DNA of 64,000 nt, from positions 26,006,638 through 26,070,637 of the forward strand of contig CM068380.1 in assembly GCA_034770075.1 (NCBI GenBank), given 5' to 3'. Position 1 is the first letter of the stretch. Each line of letters begins with the position of its first letter. The stretch is from Aralia elata (lineage: Eukaryota; Streptophyta; Magnoliopsida; Apiales; Araliaceae). Shown here one piece after another: positions 23,710 to 37,070 of the stretch. The notes beneath the pieces are model-generated. The model was not told where the DNA came from. It saw only the letters and a program-made list of their open reading frames with translations, and did not search any database. The position numbers and the translations under genes are program-made.

Positions 23710-26592
23710 TGTGACACCCCCAAATTTGGGTACTTCAACTCCACAGATTTGGTGTTCACTATACCATACATTCAAGACTAACTACCCATGTTAAAGATAA
23801 CATAATTAAACTGAATGAAACATCTTCCCACAAAAAAGGATTACATCACAAATCTCTTAAATAAACAAAACCCAGGTTATCTAACCTCTATTACATCTGT
23901 GCGGAATAAAACATAATATTAAATAAGTTTTTGTTACAAATAAACACCAAATGGATAATAAGTCTTTTGCTACTTTGGCATCTTGCCCTTGCCTTTGCTT
24001 ATGGACGGCTCGTCCGATTTCTCTGCCTTAGCTGCAATGTTTTGGCGCAAGAGTGAGCAAACAATTGCCCACAAGTGTGATAACAATAACAATTGAAAAA
24101 CTAATGAAGTAGATTTCAACAGAGATATAATAGTTTTTCTGATTTCAATCAATAACTAGTCAAGATCTGAAATCTCAATAGAAAGCTTAGCTCAAGAACT
24201 GAATATAGATTCAGGATTAAAAGTGTATCTGAGGGTCACAAGACCTCGAACTATGTCCTAGGTTATCAAGTATTTCTACCGCAACCTTTAACAGTCTTAT
24301 AGACTATGGACCATTCATCTCATACTCAGGGGGATCAACCCTTTGTACAATGTATTGTGCACAAACATTTTAACGCTGTCGCGTAATTAATCCCCTATAT
24401 TAGGGTTGTTCATCTCAATTTAGCATCAGAATCCGTACCAAAAGGAAACTTGGTTTGGAAAGATTTTAAAATATTCTAAGTCTTTAGAACGCTCATCAAC
24501 TAAGTACTAGCTGAATCAATAAGGTTTGCTAGTCACTAAACAATTGATTCATCAATAAAGTTTGTACAATAAAAATTCTGTTCCAAGTTTGAATAATGAT
24601 CAATGATCGAACAATAAATAACTGGAATAAAGCTTTAGCTCTTAATCATGATAGCAACCTTGCTTGAATAACAATAAGCTAAGGTTTATAATCTTGCTCA
24701 ATGAAAATTAACTTGCTTTAAATGAAATAACAAGTTTAAGGAAGGAACTTGCTCAACGTAAAAGTATTAAATTGAGATAAGGAACTTGCTCAACGTAAAA
24801 GTAATAAATTGAGATAAGGAACTTGCCTCGTGCGTAGATTACAGATTAAATAATGCACGTCCCTTAATCACCCTATATATTTTGATTACAAAACGATAAT
24901 GATAATTAGTTACAGATTCATATACATTTTAAGTCTCGTTCTTATCCTATTTATTGTACCATCTCGATTGACATTCGACATTCCACAAATATATGCTAAC
25001 AACCCTCGTGGTATCTCATTGGTCATTTATTACCTTAATATAGATTTTAAACATACATATAACAACATAGTGATATCACAAAATAAATAAATAAATTTTA
25101 ATTTAATTTTTTTTTAATAACTGTTCCACCGCCGGGGCGGTGAATTTCTTAACGAAATCGTCGCCGGGGCGAGGCTGTCGCAGGAGCGACAAACATAGTT
25201 CAAATATGCCGCCAGGGCGACAAGGCCGTCGGGGCGACAAGGCCGCCGGGGCGATATTTCTAGCTCATTTCTACCGCTGGGGCGGTAGACGCGACTAACA
25301 CCTTCTACAGTTCGCGAACCAGTAAAAACTTAGGCCAAATTTGGCCAAAATTTTCCGAATTCTACCATCCAATACATAATTTAAACTTACCCAGACATCA
25401 AATATGCTAGAAAACAATTAGCCAACATGTTTCTAACTAATTTAACCATTATAAGCACATAATCAATCAATTAAAACCCAAAAATTCACTGTTTATACAA
25501 ATATTCATATTTTAGCCATTTTAATGAAATCAAACACTGTGAATTCATCTTTCAACCATTTTAATCCATTCTACTTGTATTCTTTTTTTTTTCATTTTCT
25601 AATCATAACCAAAAGTCAATTTACCATTTAACAATCAAATTGAACACCAATTTTCATACATATATGCCATACATGAAATAAAACTCTGTAAAACCAAAAA
25701 CTTCATTCTAAAGCATGATTTTATGGATAAACTCATTCAAATTAATCTATAATCATCACATAATCTCTAATACATGCTTAGAATCAATTATAATCAAATA
25801 ATTCATGTATTTAGCATATGAATTCATGCACAGTAAAATAGAAATCATATACAGAGAAATAGAATAATACAAATACAGTGTAGAACAAAACTAACAAGAA
25901 TTATACCTTCTAATTCTTAGAAAGCTCCTTTGTTTTAAGAATTTCTTTCTCAAATCTTCAAGCTCCTCTCTCAATTCACAAAACTCTCAATTTTTTTTTC
26001 TTTTCTCTCAAAAGCTCTGTTCTTTCTTTCTTTTGTTTTTAAGCTTAACAAATAAACTGATAAAGCTTCAAATAAAAACTGATGAAGCATAATCACGTGT
26101 TTTAATATCAAATCATCAGTTACACAATTCAAAAGCCATTAAGGCTTGTTTGGCAAAACAAAATTAAAATAACTCATTATTTCCAACCAAAGGTCATAAG
26201 GCCTTGTTTGGTTTGATGGAAATAAAAACTCTTTCTATTTATTTTAATAACTCATTATAACATATAGTTTTAATTGTCACACTTTTAATTTAATTGAACT
26301 TATTATTAAATAAATTCAATTAAACCTTACCAACTTAAATAATAGTACCATTTAACCAATAATAATAACACCAAATAAATTATCTCATTTAAATAAATTC
26401 TTTATTCAAATAAATCATTTAATCATCTAATTTAATTATTAAATTAAAATAATTACATCAAACCACATACAAATAACATTTAACAAAAATTCTTTCACCA
26501 TAACTTATAAATTATTTATTTTACTCAATAAATAAATTAATAAAAATATCAATAAATATTTTTATTTAATCACAAAAATTGCATTCGTTAAA
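23710..26592 (-). repeat. Element 1 5' LTR
   Basis: A 2.88-kb repeat matching 3184-6020. The outer end reads GCATTCGTTAAA where CATTCGTTACA is expected, so the terminal base pair has mutated or eroded. The GC-rich palindrome cluster is at 25128-25288 and is longer than in the other LTR by extra units. Confidence 0.92.
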
Positions 26593-27671
26593 AATTCAAT
26601 GGTCCTGGTGGTGAGGGAGATTTCATTTGAGGAAGAAGAAGCTAAGTGAACTCAAGTAGAAAAGTTGAGTCATCTCAAGTAGAAAAGTACTTGAGTCTAA
26701 CTCATAAAGAAAAAGAACTCGAGTCCACTCAATAAGAAGTTGAGTCTAGTCAACTTTTTCTCTCCTTGTCATTTGGCTAACTCAGTATTCTTTTTCCTTA
26801 TCAGTTAACCAATTCAACTCTCTCTCTTCATTAGGATTGGCGTGTTTTTTCATCAAAAATTAAAGTAAATTAATGATTTTTGTAACTTTTTGAAATAAAA
26901 ATTCCAGTTAGTTGAATAGTATAAAATTAAGTTCAATGATACACTTGCAAACTCCAGTTTAGTAATAAAAAAAAAATATTTAATCCCAATTTGTACTCAT
27001 TTTTTTATATTCATGTATTCACATCAATGATTAGGGAAAATGAGACGTTGTTGGAAGAGGAGATCAAATCGTGGTGTAGACGAGTAGAGTCGGAGTTTGA
27101 CAATGGATAACCATTAAGTGATGTCATGATGATGCTGATGATTGACAGATCTCGGGTCGATTTTTTTAAAGTTATCGAGGTCGGTGGTATCACACATCCT
27201 CAACCCTAATTTAATAATATACCAAGTAAAATAAACAAACACACATGACAGTGGTACAATCCGTAGCAAAAAAATATGTTAAACTAGGTGATAATTGTTT
27301 TATTCAAGTCTTAAAAAAAAATTCAGATTTCTATCTACCGAATGGGTCTTAATCTTTTGTCTTTTAGAAAATTGTAATTATCATTTGAATATTCTAAATA
27401 TGTTTTTTTTTTAAAATGTATAAGATTTATGATGATTTAATTATTAACTAATATTATGAGCATTCGTTACTATTTAAGTAAAATAAAAGTTGTCCCTACA
27501 ATTCTATGAAATTTCCCAAATTTTTTATTAGTCGAAATAATTGTGGGGAGAAATAATTAAAACAATAATTTCAAATTTTTTAAATTTGTCATAGTGAACA
27601 GGAGTGGTAGAAAAACCAATTATCATAATTAGATTTTGAATGGGTATCACAAATTAAGAATTAGCCCACAC

Positions 27672-27731
<60 letters not shown>

Positions 27732-28559
27732 AGATGTATATATTATCCACAATACAAAATCTATGTGCTTTCCCGAATCTAATAGCTCCTCCACATGCTT
27801 GGCTTTTGAGAATGGCGAACTTACCCTCGTACTAGCCTTCAAGGCATCACTTATAAAACTGCCCACATGGATAAGCACGTGTAATACCTCATCTATATTT
27901 AGCAACTTCTCTCTCTTCACCAACAGTCCCATGATTTTCTTCAACTGACGTTTCAACTTTCAACAAACTAACTACTCTCTTTCTCTCCCTCTTAACTCAC
28001 AAGCAATCTTAAAAAGGTTTTATAATAAAATCCTTCTCTCCCCAAGCAACCCTAAAATCTCATGGGTTAGTTTCGACAATTTGATATATATTTTGATTTA
28101 CCAATAGAAAGATATTCACAATAATATCTTCCCACTTATTATAAGAGACATTCAAATTTGATAAATTTTATAGTTCTATAAACTGTTTCATTAAAAAAAA
28201 AAGAAATAAAATATTTAGACTTGATAAATTTTATAGTCTTGTATCATTAAAAATAAAAGAAAAGATAAGATAAGATCGATGACAACTATTTATAGTGCTA
28301 CGAGTTTAACATCTCCTTTTAAAATTGTTTTTTTTTTTAAGATTAGTAGGTCAGCCATTTTAAGTTCTTAAATGCTATAGACATGCATGTTGATCTCTCC
28401 TCTATGGCTTATTTGGGTTCTGAACGGTTTGGCACATTCTCCAATCCGCCAATCAAGTTTCGTTCAATATAAGTGGGAAAATAAGGTTAATTTGATCATT
28501 TAATTCAATAGTTTTCTTAAGAGAAAAAGGATATGTAGCGAACAATATGGGATATCTCA

Positions 28560-28621
<62 letters not shown>

Positions 28622-29447
28622 ATGTGGAATGGAAAGAATATGAATAATCAAAATAAAAGTAACTCTTTTTCTAATACCAGAACCAAAATAAAATGTGTAT
28701 CTGTTAATGTTTTATAACTTTGCATATGTAATTAGCTATTTTTTTAGAACAAGTTATTGAGTCCTTTTTTTTTTTTGGGTTGAGCGGTAAGGATATTTTC
28801 AGGGCGGCTCTTGCGTTAACCGAGAATAAATCCCTCCCCAGACAATCTTAAGAGCGCACCCCCCACATCGGCCTGATGTATTTAGAAAAATTCTATTGGG
28901 TGTTGGTCCCAAGTTATTAGATCTTACTACATATTGCGAAAGTATTCTATTGAATTACAATTGCGAAAGACATCAATACAGGAAATTGGATATTATAAGA
29001 ATGACACACCATGTTACATATCTTTTAAAAAGAACTACTACTCGTACTTCTATACGTAATTGACAACAAAAAAATCGACACGTAAAGTTGTAAAATATAT
29101 CATTTTATTTATTTATTTATTTATTTATTTATAATTTATAACTTGGGTTGTTCTTTTGAGATCTTTTAAAAAATAGTAATTTAATTAGATTACACATCAG
29201 AGTTCTATCCTATCTTCTTCCCAATTTTGTCCATCTGAGATCACCCCTAACATGGGTAGAAGGGATTGTAAAAATCAAAGGAATAGGGAGCAAAGTGCAA
29301 AAGTTTATAAAGTAGAGCACAATAATCATGATCCCTCTTCAACATTTTGCATAACCACCACCAATAACTTATTATTACCCCGAAAACTAACTTAATCCCA
29401 CAAGTCTTTCTATATTTAGTAAACTTTATTCATTCCCAATTATTCCT
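26593..29447. other. AT-rich intergenic region upstream of the mannanase gene
   Basis: No gene is recognised. It contains long TA microsatellites (27674-27728 and 28563-28622), an ATTT repeat (about 29104-29132) and a SINE-like insertion at about 28759-28909. A minus-strand ORF at 27956-27654 of about 75 non-repetitive codons runs into the TA repeat; it lacks an ATG and is not called a gene. Confidence 0.55.
28759..28909 (-). mobile_element. SINE-like insertion with poly(A) tail
   Basis: About 145 bp are flanked by CAAGTTATT on both sides (28750-28758 and 28910-28918); with one indel the match extends to about 14 bp. On the plus strand the insert starts with a T12 run, i.e. a poly(A) tail in minus orientation next to the duplication. 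The body is GC-richer than its surroundings. Such a structure fits a retroposed short element. No clear pol III boxes could be assigned, so the family is unknown. Confidence 0.5.
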
Positions 29448-29455
29448 TATAAATA
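29448..29455 (+). promoter_or_regulatory. TATA box of the mannanase gene
   Basis: TATAAATA lies 52 bp upstream of the start ATG at 29508. This is close for a plant 5' leader but consistent with a short leader of about 25-30 nt. No other TATA candidate fits better. Confidence 0.55.
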
Positions 29456-29507
29456 CTCATGTCCATCCATCCATTGGACAACAAGCACAAATTCTCTAAC
29501 ATACCAA

Positions 29508-30802
29508 ATGACTTATTTTACCAAAATCATATTTATTTTTGGACTTCTTCTCTTCCTAGCGCTAGTCTCTGAAGCTAGGGTTCCAAAGCCTAAGAATTTA
29601 GGGTTTGTCAAAATAAAAGGATCCCATTTTGTTCTCAATGGCTCACCTTTTCTCTTCAATGGCTTCAACTCTTATTGGATGATGAATGTTGCAACTGATC
29701 CTAGTGAAAGGCACAAAGTGTCCGAAGTATTTCGAGACGCCTCTGCCGCTGGTCTATCAGTATGCCGAACGTGGGCCTTTGCTGACGGTGGTAATAAAGC
29801 AATGCAGTTATCACCAGGCACTTACGATGAACGCGTCTTTCAGGTTAATTTTTTTTTTTTTTTTGGACTTGATCTTCGAGGTTAATTAATTACTAATATT
29901 TTCGACAATATTATTTTCCAATCTAGTTGATTCTTATCAAGGATCATAGTTTTGTCCCCAACTTAAAAATAGAAAATTTTGGGTAAAGTTTTAAATGTTT
30001 CGACCCTATCTAAGTTAATTTAGGTCATTTGTCATAAACTTTTGATGATTTTAATTATTTTGAAAATAGAAACTTTTGAAACTTTTCAACCTTTCCGAAA
30101 TCCATATTCTTTTTTTAACGGTGAGAGAATTATACCTCACATTTAATTATGAAAAATTATAAAAATAATAGTTCACAGTTCTTTGTATATCTATTTTTAA
30201 TATAAATAAGAAATGCCTAAGATATCAGCAGCAGTAAAGCAAAGATGGCTGCATAACAAGCCAAAATGTGGGGCGCAGGCCCTCATGTACCAATTTTAGC
30301 GGCGGTTTTTCGAATATTGTCTATGCAGTTGTACTTCTTAATATAGTAACCCTACTTATTACTAATACAAGTTTCTTTTTCTTAGCTAAAAGAAAATTTA
30401 AATTCTGTTAATTGAAAAAACCTAATTAAATGTGGATATATGTTTAATGGAATACAGGGTTTGGATTATGTGATTTCCGAAGCCAAAAAGTACAACATTT
30501 TCTTGATATTAAGCTTTGTGAACAATTACAATGACTTTGGAGGGAGAGGACAATACGTTCAATGGGCTCGAAATGCAGGAGTACAGATCAATAAGGACGA
30601 CGATTTCTACACACATCCGGTAGTCAAAGGCTATTATAAGAACCATGTTAAGGTAACGAATGTATAAAAGAATTGTTTTTCTTTCTTTTTTATCTATTCA
30701 TATTACTCGCTCTCTGCCATCAAAAGAGTCTATTTTTGACTTTTTATGTAATTTGCAAAATCTTATATATTATATAAGTAACGACGGAGAGGAGATCTTG
30801 TC

Positions 30803-30864
<62 letters not shown>

Positions 30865-32773
30865 CTAAAAAACTATTATTGAAACAAAATTTAAAGTTAT
30901 AATGAGATTCTTTTAGTGGAACAAATTGAGTATGTTACTTGCATGATCTCTTTATCGTCTAAAGAAACTGATAGAATTACCATTAATTCATGTATTTTAT
31001 GTTGCAGAGAGTTATAACAAGGATCAACACCATAACTAAAAAGGCTTACAAAGATGATTCAACAATCATGGCATGGGAACTCATGAACGAACCTCGTTGC
31101 CAAGTCGATTACTCTGGAAGAACAATTAACGTGAGCATCGACATACTTCAATTTTGATGAAATTTTGCTAATTGGGCTTGATTTGGTGTGGCTAATTATG
31201 TTTTAAATGACAGGGTTGGGTACAAGAGATGGCAAGTTTTGTGAAATCTATAGATTCAAAGCACTTGTTGGAGATTGGTATGGAAGGATTTTATGGGGAC
31301 ACAATGCCTGAGAGAAAGCAAGTGAATCCCGGTTACCAAGTTGGGACTGATTTCATTAGCAACAATCTTATCAAGGAAATAGATTTCGCTACAATACATG
31401 CCTATCCTGATATATGGTAAAAATCCTATTTACTCATTAATTTTTATTTTATTTTTATATATATATAGAAAAGGTTAGTATAATAACGCAATTGATGATA
31501 TAGTAGTCATATTTGAACAATAGTGCTATACTTGCTAAAACTTGAGTACTACTAAAAGTAGATATTAAATTGAGAATAAATTATTTACTGCCTGTAACAT
31601 TAGAATTTTATACCTTTCAATAATAACTTGCCATATAGAGAATTCATTTAGAATCTAATATGATTAGTTAAATAATTTTACTATCATAAATAATAAATAC
31701 AAAATGTGTCAATACAATTCAAATTCCTTAATTTTTTTCCTAAATTCTCAACGTGTAGATATTAAATTATGTCTATGGACAGAGCCAAAGCCAGAAATTC
31801 TTTTCCGGGGGACTAGAGTACATAATGTGGGGTTTACTCAAATAATTTCATCACTAAAGAATCAATATAATATAAATTTTACATGCTTTCTTTTTCTTCA
31901 CAGAATATAATACATACTTAATTTTTTTGAAAAAAAAAAGTAAAAGCTTGGGGGTTGGAGCTAAAAATACTAAAATTTGAAGGGTTTAAAAAAACTTTCC
32001 AACATGTATGGATAGACTGGCCCCAGACTCCTACACAACTCCATCCCAGTGTATGAATGTAATTATCTGATGATTTACCGTTCACATATGAATCCAAAAA
32101 ATATAAGTAAATATCGATACTTTCGTCATCGTGCCATTATTAATATTTATATAAGGCGATAAACTAAATATCAAAGTGTTATTAAACCTTAACATATTTG
32201 TAAACTATTTAAAATTTCAAACTCACATCTATCCAAAGCATAAATGATCTATCAAATTTGTGTTTCTATAGGTTATCCAAACAAAGTGAAGACGCACAAA
32301 TGGCATTCATGGGAAGATGGATGTCAAGCCATTATACAGATGCAAAGACAGTACTCAAGAAGCCCCTAGTAATAGCTGAATTTGGGAAATCTAACAAAGA
32401 TCCCGGATTCAGTTTAAATGCAAGAAACTTGTACATGGACGCAGTATACAGAAATATATACAAATATGCGCGAAATGGAGGAACCCTAAGCGGAGGGTTA
32501 GTGTGGCAGCTCATGGCACAAGGAATGCAGCCATTTGACGACGGATATGAAATTGTCTTACAAGAAAATCCATCGACTAGCATGGTTATTTCTCGACAGT
32601 CTCATGCCATGACTACTTTATCTCATTTGTTTAGCACTACTCAAAATCACCATCCTTTGAATCAAGCTCAAAGGAAGATTAGCCATGATCACCATTTTGG
32701 TCATGGGAAGAGTCTTGGTCATCATTTTGGTCATGGAAAAAAGCATGGACAAGGAAGGAAATCTAGTCCTTGA
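29508..32773 (+). CDS. MAN: Mannan endo-1,4-beta-mannosidase (GH5), five exons
   Basis: Hydrolyses internal beta-1,4 links of cell-wall mannans and galactomannans in the apoplast. The exons 29508-29843, 30458-30652, 31008-31130, 31214-31416 and 32272-32773 have GT-AG introns and join in frame to 452 residues; family members are usually about 400-450. Residues 1-23 are a hydrophobic signal peptide. GH5 marks: GFNSYWMM near residue 52, CRTWAF, the acid/base Glu205 in WELMNEPR, HAYPDIW at 280-286, and nucleophile Glu322 in VIAEFGKS. No stop, frameshift or missing catalytic residue is seen, so the gene should be active. Intron 2 carries a CA/TA microsatellite and intron 4 is 855 bp. An oddity is the His/Gly/Lys-rich tail (residues 424-452, eight His) with a repeated HHFGHGK unit. 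The paralogue number within the MAN family cannot be set. Confidence 0.93.
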
Positions 32774-32968
32774 AAAGGATTAAGATGATATGATGCCACT
32801 TGCTAAGATGTTTAGTCAATAATTATTTGATTAGGGTTCATTGATTGTTATCATTAATTCCATGATTTTCAATTCTGAGTATGAAAATTAGTTACATATT
32901 GTAATGTTGTCAATTACTTTATGATTCTAATGATATAAATCTTTTTTTTCCCTTTAGTTACTTTTGTC

Positions 32969-33013
<45 letters not shown>

Positions 33014-33906
33014 CAAGATAATATATTTTTTTTTATTTGCAAAAGATAAATTTTATTTTACCCCAATGTCATATAGAATGTGACAAATCCAAAAGGTATA
33101 AATGGGACCACAACAAAATTACATATCTGAATTCAATCAACAAACAAAATACCCACAACCCAATTATATATATTACTGATTTTGTAATTAACATTTACCA
33201 TGATAAAAGTATTTAATTAATCATACTTGATCTCAAATCCCTTAATTTTCTCTTAAATTACCTATATGAAATTTTATTATTGGATGGGGTAAAATAATAA
33301 TTTTACGAACAGTCCTTATATAGTTTATTCTCATACTCCGGTTCAACTTTTATTTAATTTTTTATTTTAAATTTTACCCTTGAGGACAATTTTACTTCAT
33401 AGAAAAGTGGAAAAGAACATCATGGTACAATTTAATTGAATTTAAATGTAGATTCTTACATCAGTGGCTGATCATATCGCCGCATCGAACAGAATAGATA
33501 TGTGTACATCTGCAGTTAAAACTTTTGGCCAAATAATGACAAATTAATATTCAACCAAAAAGATGGAAAGGAAAAAAGCAAAACAATTGCAAGTGTTGTC
33601 AGATCATCTTTCTAGATAGTAGTAACCTGTTAAAGGGTGATGTAAAAATGAGAGAAGCTAACTCCATGTTCCAAATAAGAATTTGAAGTAGGCTTTTGAT
33701 TTTCATCTAGTAATTAAATACCTAGGGCAAGCCTAAATTACTAACATAATTGTCTGCCTTTTTTCTTTCTTATTCTATTCGTCATCCTGTAAAAGCTGTC
33801 TTAGGCACCAAAAAGAAGAGGATTAAAGAAAGGAAAAGGTAGTTCATAACTTGTTCCTTGAACCCTAGTTATAATTATTGAACCTACGGTTGCTCTTAAA
33901 TAACTT
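32774..33906. other. 3' flank of mannanase gene, no gene seen
   Basis: AT-rich sequence with a TA microsatellite (about 32970-33011). AATAAT at 32818 may serve as the polyadenylation signal. Element 3 begins at 33907. Confidence 0.5.
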
Positions 33907-34586
33907 TGTGAGCCCAAGTGCATATTAGGGTTCACATGACCTAATTGAATTAAATGTACAAATTAGGGTTTACAAAAACCTAATTAAATGTACAAATTAG
34001 GGTTCATGTGACCTAATTAAATGTACAGATTAAACAAAAATAAATGCGATAGACCCGGGGAAGTCTCCACGTATTCCAAGGCAGAACACTCGTGGATGCG
34101 ACTCATTTTAGGAATTGATTGAGGTATTGGATTGGTGGCTAGAAGAACAGGGTAATTTGGACATTACTTTGATGATTAAAGGACATTTTTAGAATTTTCC
34201 CTATAAAACATGACTAAAGGGTATTTCTGGAATTGTTCTTAAAACATGTGCCTGACATATGACTATTTCCCAGGCAAGCTCTATAAATAATCCCTCTATT
34301 CTAAGAAAAGGGGATCGCTCTCAAGACATTACACTTAGACTCTTGGAAGCTCATTACACTTGGAACTCTCTCTTAACTCGAAGACTCAAGAAGGCTCTTG
34401 GAATCCCTGCTACCCTAACCCGGTTTCCGAATTCTAAGAGTTCTGTCACGTGTCATTGGAGTATTCATCCACCTGTTCTTCTCCCCTCTTCAATCAATCA
34501 ATCAATTCCGTGCTCTTCGTGGATTTCTCTCCTCTCCAGCCAACACGAAACCCTAACCCTAGCAAGGCGTAATTTCTTTGCCCACA
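33907..34586 (+). repeat. Element 3 5' LTR
   Basis: A 680-bp LTR starting TGTGAGCCCAAG and ending TTTGCCCACA. TATAAATA at 34282-34289 is a good core promoter. Near the start it has three degenerate repeats of a unit containing ATGTACAAATTAGGGTT. Confidence 0.9.
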
Positions 34587-34592
34587 TTTATT

Positions 34593-34610
34593 TGGCGACT
34601 CTGCTGGGGA
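34593..34610 (+). promoter_or_regulatory. Primer binding site of element 3
   Basis: TGGCGACTCTGCTGGGGA lies 6 bp after the LTR. The identical sequence serves element 4 at 51213. This primer type is seen in Tat-lineage elements; the tRNA isotype is not assigned here. Confidence 0.75.
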
Positions 34611-34631
34611 GGTGTAGAATTCGTGAAGGGT

Positions 34632-36433
34632 ATGCCCACAACTCGAAGTGGGAGAATTACAAGAAGAGTTTCACCGACAACAAGCATCACTTCACCGGAT
34701 CCGATTTCAAGGCAAGCAAATCCAGTGTTCCAAAGCGTGAATCTGGATTTTGATCAACCCATCTTAGAAGACGTTTCAGAAAGAAGTTCAACATCACCTC
34801 AAATGGCTGATCAACAACAAACCAGTGCTAGACAGATAAACATGGGAAGGCAAGGTGAGGAAGTAACTGGAGCACAGACAACTGCGAATGCTGTGCAGAT
34901 GGAGATGCTCAAGGCATTACAGGAGGCACGAGAAGTCCAAAGGATGATGATGACCATGATGCTGGAAATGCAGCGGAAGCAGGAAGAGATGGGGAATTTC
35001 CGCCAGCAGTTGATACAAATCCCCACTTTCAGGGCTATGTTTCTAGGAAGTTCGCAGGGGGAACGAGCAGAAGTGGAGGACAACAGCAACACCAAAGAGA
35101 ATCAGACTGTGCCTCCAACAACGGAGAGTCGGCCGATTCCAATCATCAACTTGGAACCCAAAACAGTGGTGATGTGCCACAACTCAGATTGGAAGCAAGT
35201 CAGCCTCAGCCCAACATCATCCCGACCATTCTTCTAGCATTTTCACAAGTGCAGATACCGACTATCCTGAGCCACATCCAACGAACAAGCCAACAAGCAC
35301 CACCGATACAAATTGTGCAGGATACAAGTGTACACCAGCCAATTTCCTTACCATACACATTACCTATGCATCAATACAACACAGCCCCTCAGAGAGTCCA
35401 TACCACGAGCCAGTATGTGACGAAGGATGATATGATCGATGTGATCAATCAACTTCGCAAGCAGACATCCCGACCTTCAGAATTGGACTTTACTCCACCC
35501 TACCCGGCACATATACGGAGACAACCTTACCCGGCAGGGTATATTGAGCACCCCCCGCAGTTCCCAAAGTATAACGGGGAGAAAGGGAATGCCAGGGAGC
35601 ATATTGCCAGGTTCGTGGAGTCGATTTCTCCATGGTTGGGTTATGATGAGGTGAATAACCACAATCTGTTGATGAGGGAATTCAACAAGATCTTGACGGA
35701 TAGTGCCTTCAGTTGGTACTACAATTTGGAGAAGGGATCAGTCCATGATTGGGATGATCTAAAATTACAATTTTTTAAGAAATTCTTCTATGTGCAGAAA
35801 CAGGTAACTATTGTAGAGCTGATGCGATTCAAACAGAAGCCGAATGAGGAGCTGTCAGATTATGTGGACAGATTCAGGGCCCAAGCACAGAAGTGTGCCG
35901 AGCCAATTGAGGAGAAGAATTTGGTTAACATATGCAACAATGGTGCTCTAGACTCCTTCAAGCCCCATCTCGTTACAAAAGCCTGTGATTCATTTGCGAC
36001 CCTCTCATCCTTCGCACAAGATTTGGGAGAAATCGTGATAGTGCCTATCAGCCATGCGATGGTTACATGGAAGGGTAAAAGAACAACAACTGTGGCTTTG
36101 GCTGATTCTCAGTCAAAACCACAAGCGGGCAAGAGGGAGATGAACGAGCGAAATTTTGAACGAAGTAAAGGAAAACATGGGGACAAGTATACTAGGATGC
36201 CAGTTCCAGAGGCTATCACATGCAGTGAGAAGGCATTCAGGGGCCTGTACGAACAATGGGTCGAGCACGGAGTGGTGAAACCTCCAAGGCCTAGATTTGT
36301 GGTGACATAAGAGATGAAAAGAAGACCAGATTTTTGTGTGTACCACGAATATGCGAGACATTCCACTATGGACTGTTACAGTTTGCGGAGGATGTACCAT
36401 GAGAACCTGGCAGCCGAGGAAATTGAACTATGA
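34632..36433 (+). pseudogene. Element 3 gag, frameshifted, with one stop
   Basis: The start is ATG 34632 (MPTTRSGRITRR). The N-terminal part is Gln-rich with a short coiled-coil segment (MLKALQEAREVQRMMMTMMLEMQRKQEEM). The frame must change between about 35174 and 35235, where two frames overlap. The retrotransposon gag domain covers about 35550-36000: PPQFPKYNGEKGNAREHI, FSWYYNL, WDDLKLQFFKKFF and LSDYVDRFRAQAQKC. TAA at 36308-36310 interrupts it; the frame then continues through a CxxH...H...C knuckle (CVYHEYARHSTMDC) to TGA at 36431-36433. It is probably inactive, but the lesions are few. Confidence 0.8.
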
Positions 36434-37070
36434 AAAGAAAGCACCGTGTATGAAAAGCCACTTTCAAACCACAAAGGAAAAGAAATATGCAACACTATTA
36501 CCCATGGTGTAGCCCCAGAAGTCGAAAGGATGGAAAATTAAAAAAAAAAGAAAAAAAAAGAAAAAAAAAAGAAAAGAAGAAGAACTCAAAGGTTCCCCTC
36601 CTAGAGTTCGGCCTCTAGGGGGCACACTCCTGTTTGAGCTCCGATGTGATTTCCCGATCGAACCTTGGTTATCGTGATGGTCAAGACTAAGGAAAGTGAC
36701 GAAAAATACATAGAGGCTTAGGGATGATCTTCCTCAAGTCCTTCGAAACATAGAAAGCTACCCAAAAAGGCCAAAGATCGTGACGCCATGACAAAGCTAT
36801 GCCTAATGTTATGCTAAAGCCATATGAAGGCAAGAAGGATGGAAGCTCATACTAGATTTCAAGAAACACGATCAAGGGCCACAATAGCTTATTCAGGACA
36901 ACAGGCTTTAGTAGATACAACAAGCAAGCATCAAGAATCAATAGTTGGTGCTCATGTCGAGACTATGAGAAGTTTTGTTATGCAAATTTTATCAACACAA
37001 GATGATGGACAACCCAAATACTGGCTCTACCGTCGAAAGATCTCAGAACTATAAAGACGAGAATATCAAA

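Larger units (their letters stand above)
3184..26592 (-). mobile_element. Element 1: Tekay/Del-like Ty3/gypsy chromovirus, split by nested element 2
   Basis: A minus-strand LTR retrotransposon. Its 3' LTR is 3184-6020 and its 5' LTR is 23710-26592; the body is interrupted by element 2 at 7339-19078. In element orientation the order is LTR, initiator-Met-tRNA primer site, extra coiled-coil ORF, gag, protease, reverse transcriptase, RNase H, integrase with chromodomain, hairpin/polypurine tract, LTR. The flanks are AATTA (3179-3183) and AATTC (26593-26597), a 4/5 match to a target duplication. The outer terminal CA of the 5' LTR seems mutated to AA. The two LTRs look about 98-99 percent identical by eye. 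Gag-pol carries several stops and a frameshift, so it is not autonomous; the extra ORF is intact. The long LTRs and C-terminal chromodomain support the Tekay/Del clade. Confidence 0.92.

Noticed and set aside
27654..27956. Minus-strand 100-codon ORF with a plausible-looking 75-residue segment before the TA repeat
   Set aside because: It has no ATG start, its end is an Ile/Tyr run from the TA microsatellite, and no family is recognised. It could be a gene fragment, but there is no support.
30660..30902. ORF in mannanase intron 2
   Set aside because: It lies between a clear donor and acceptor and reads into CA and TA repeats.
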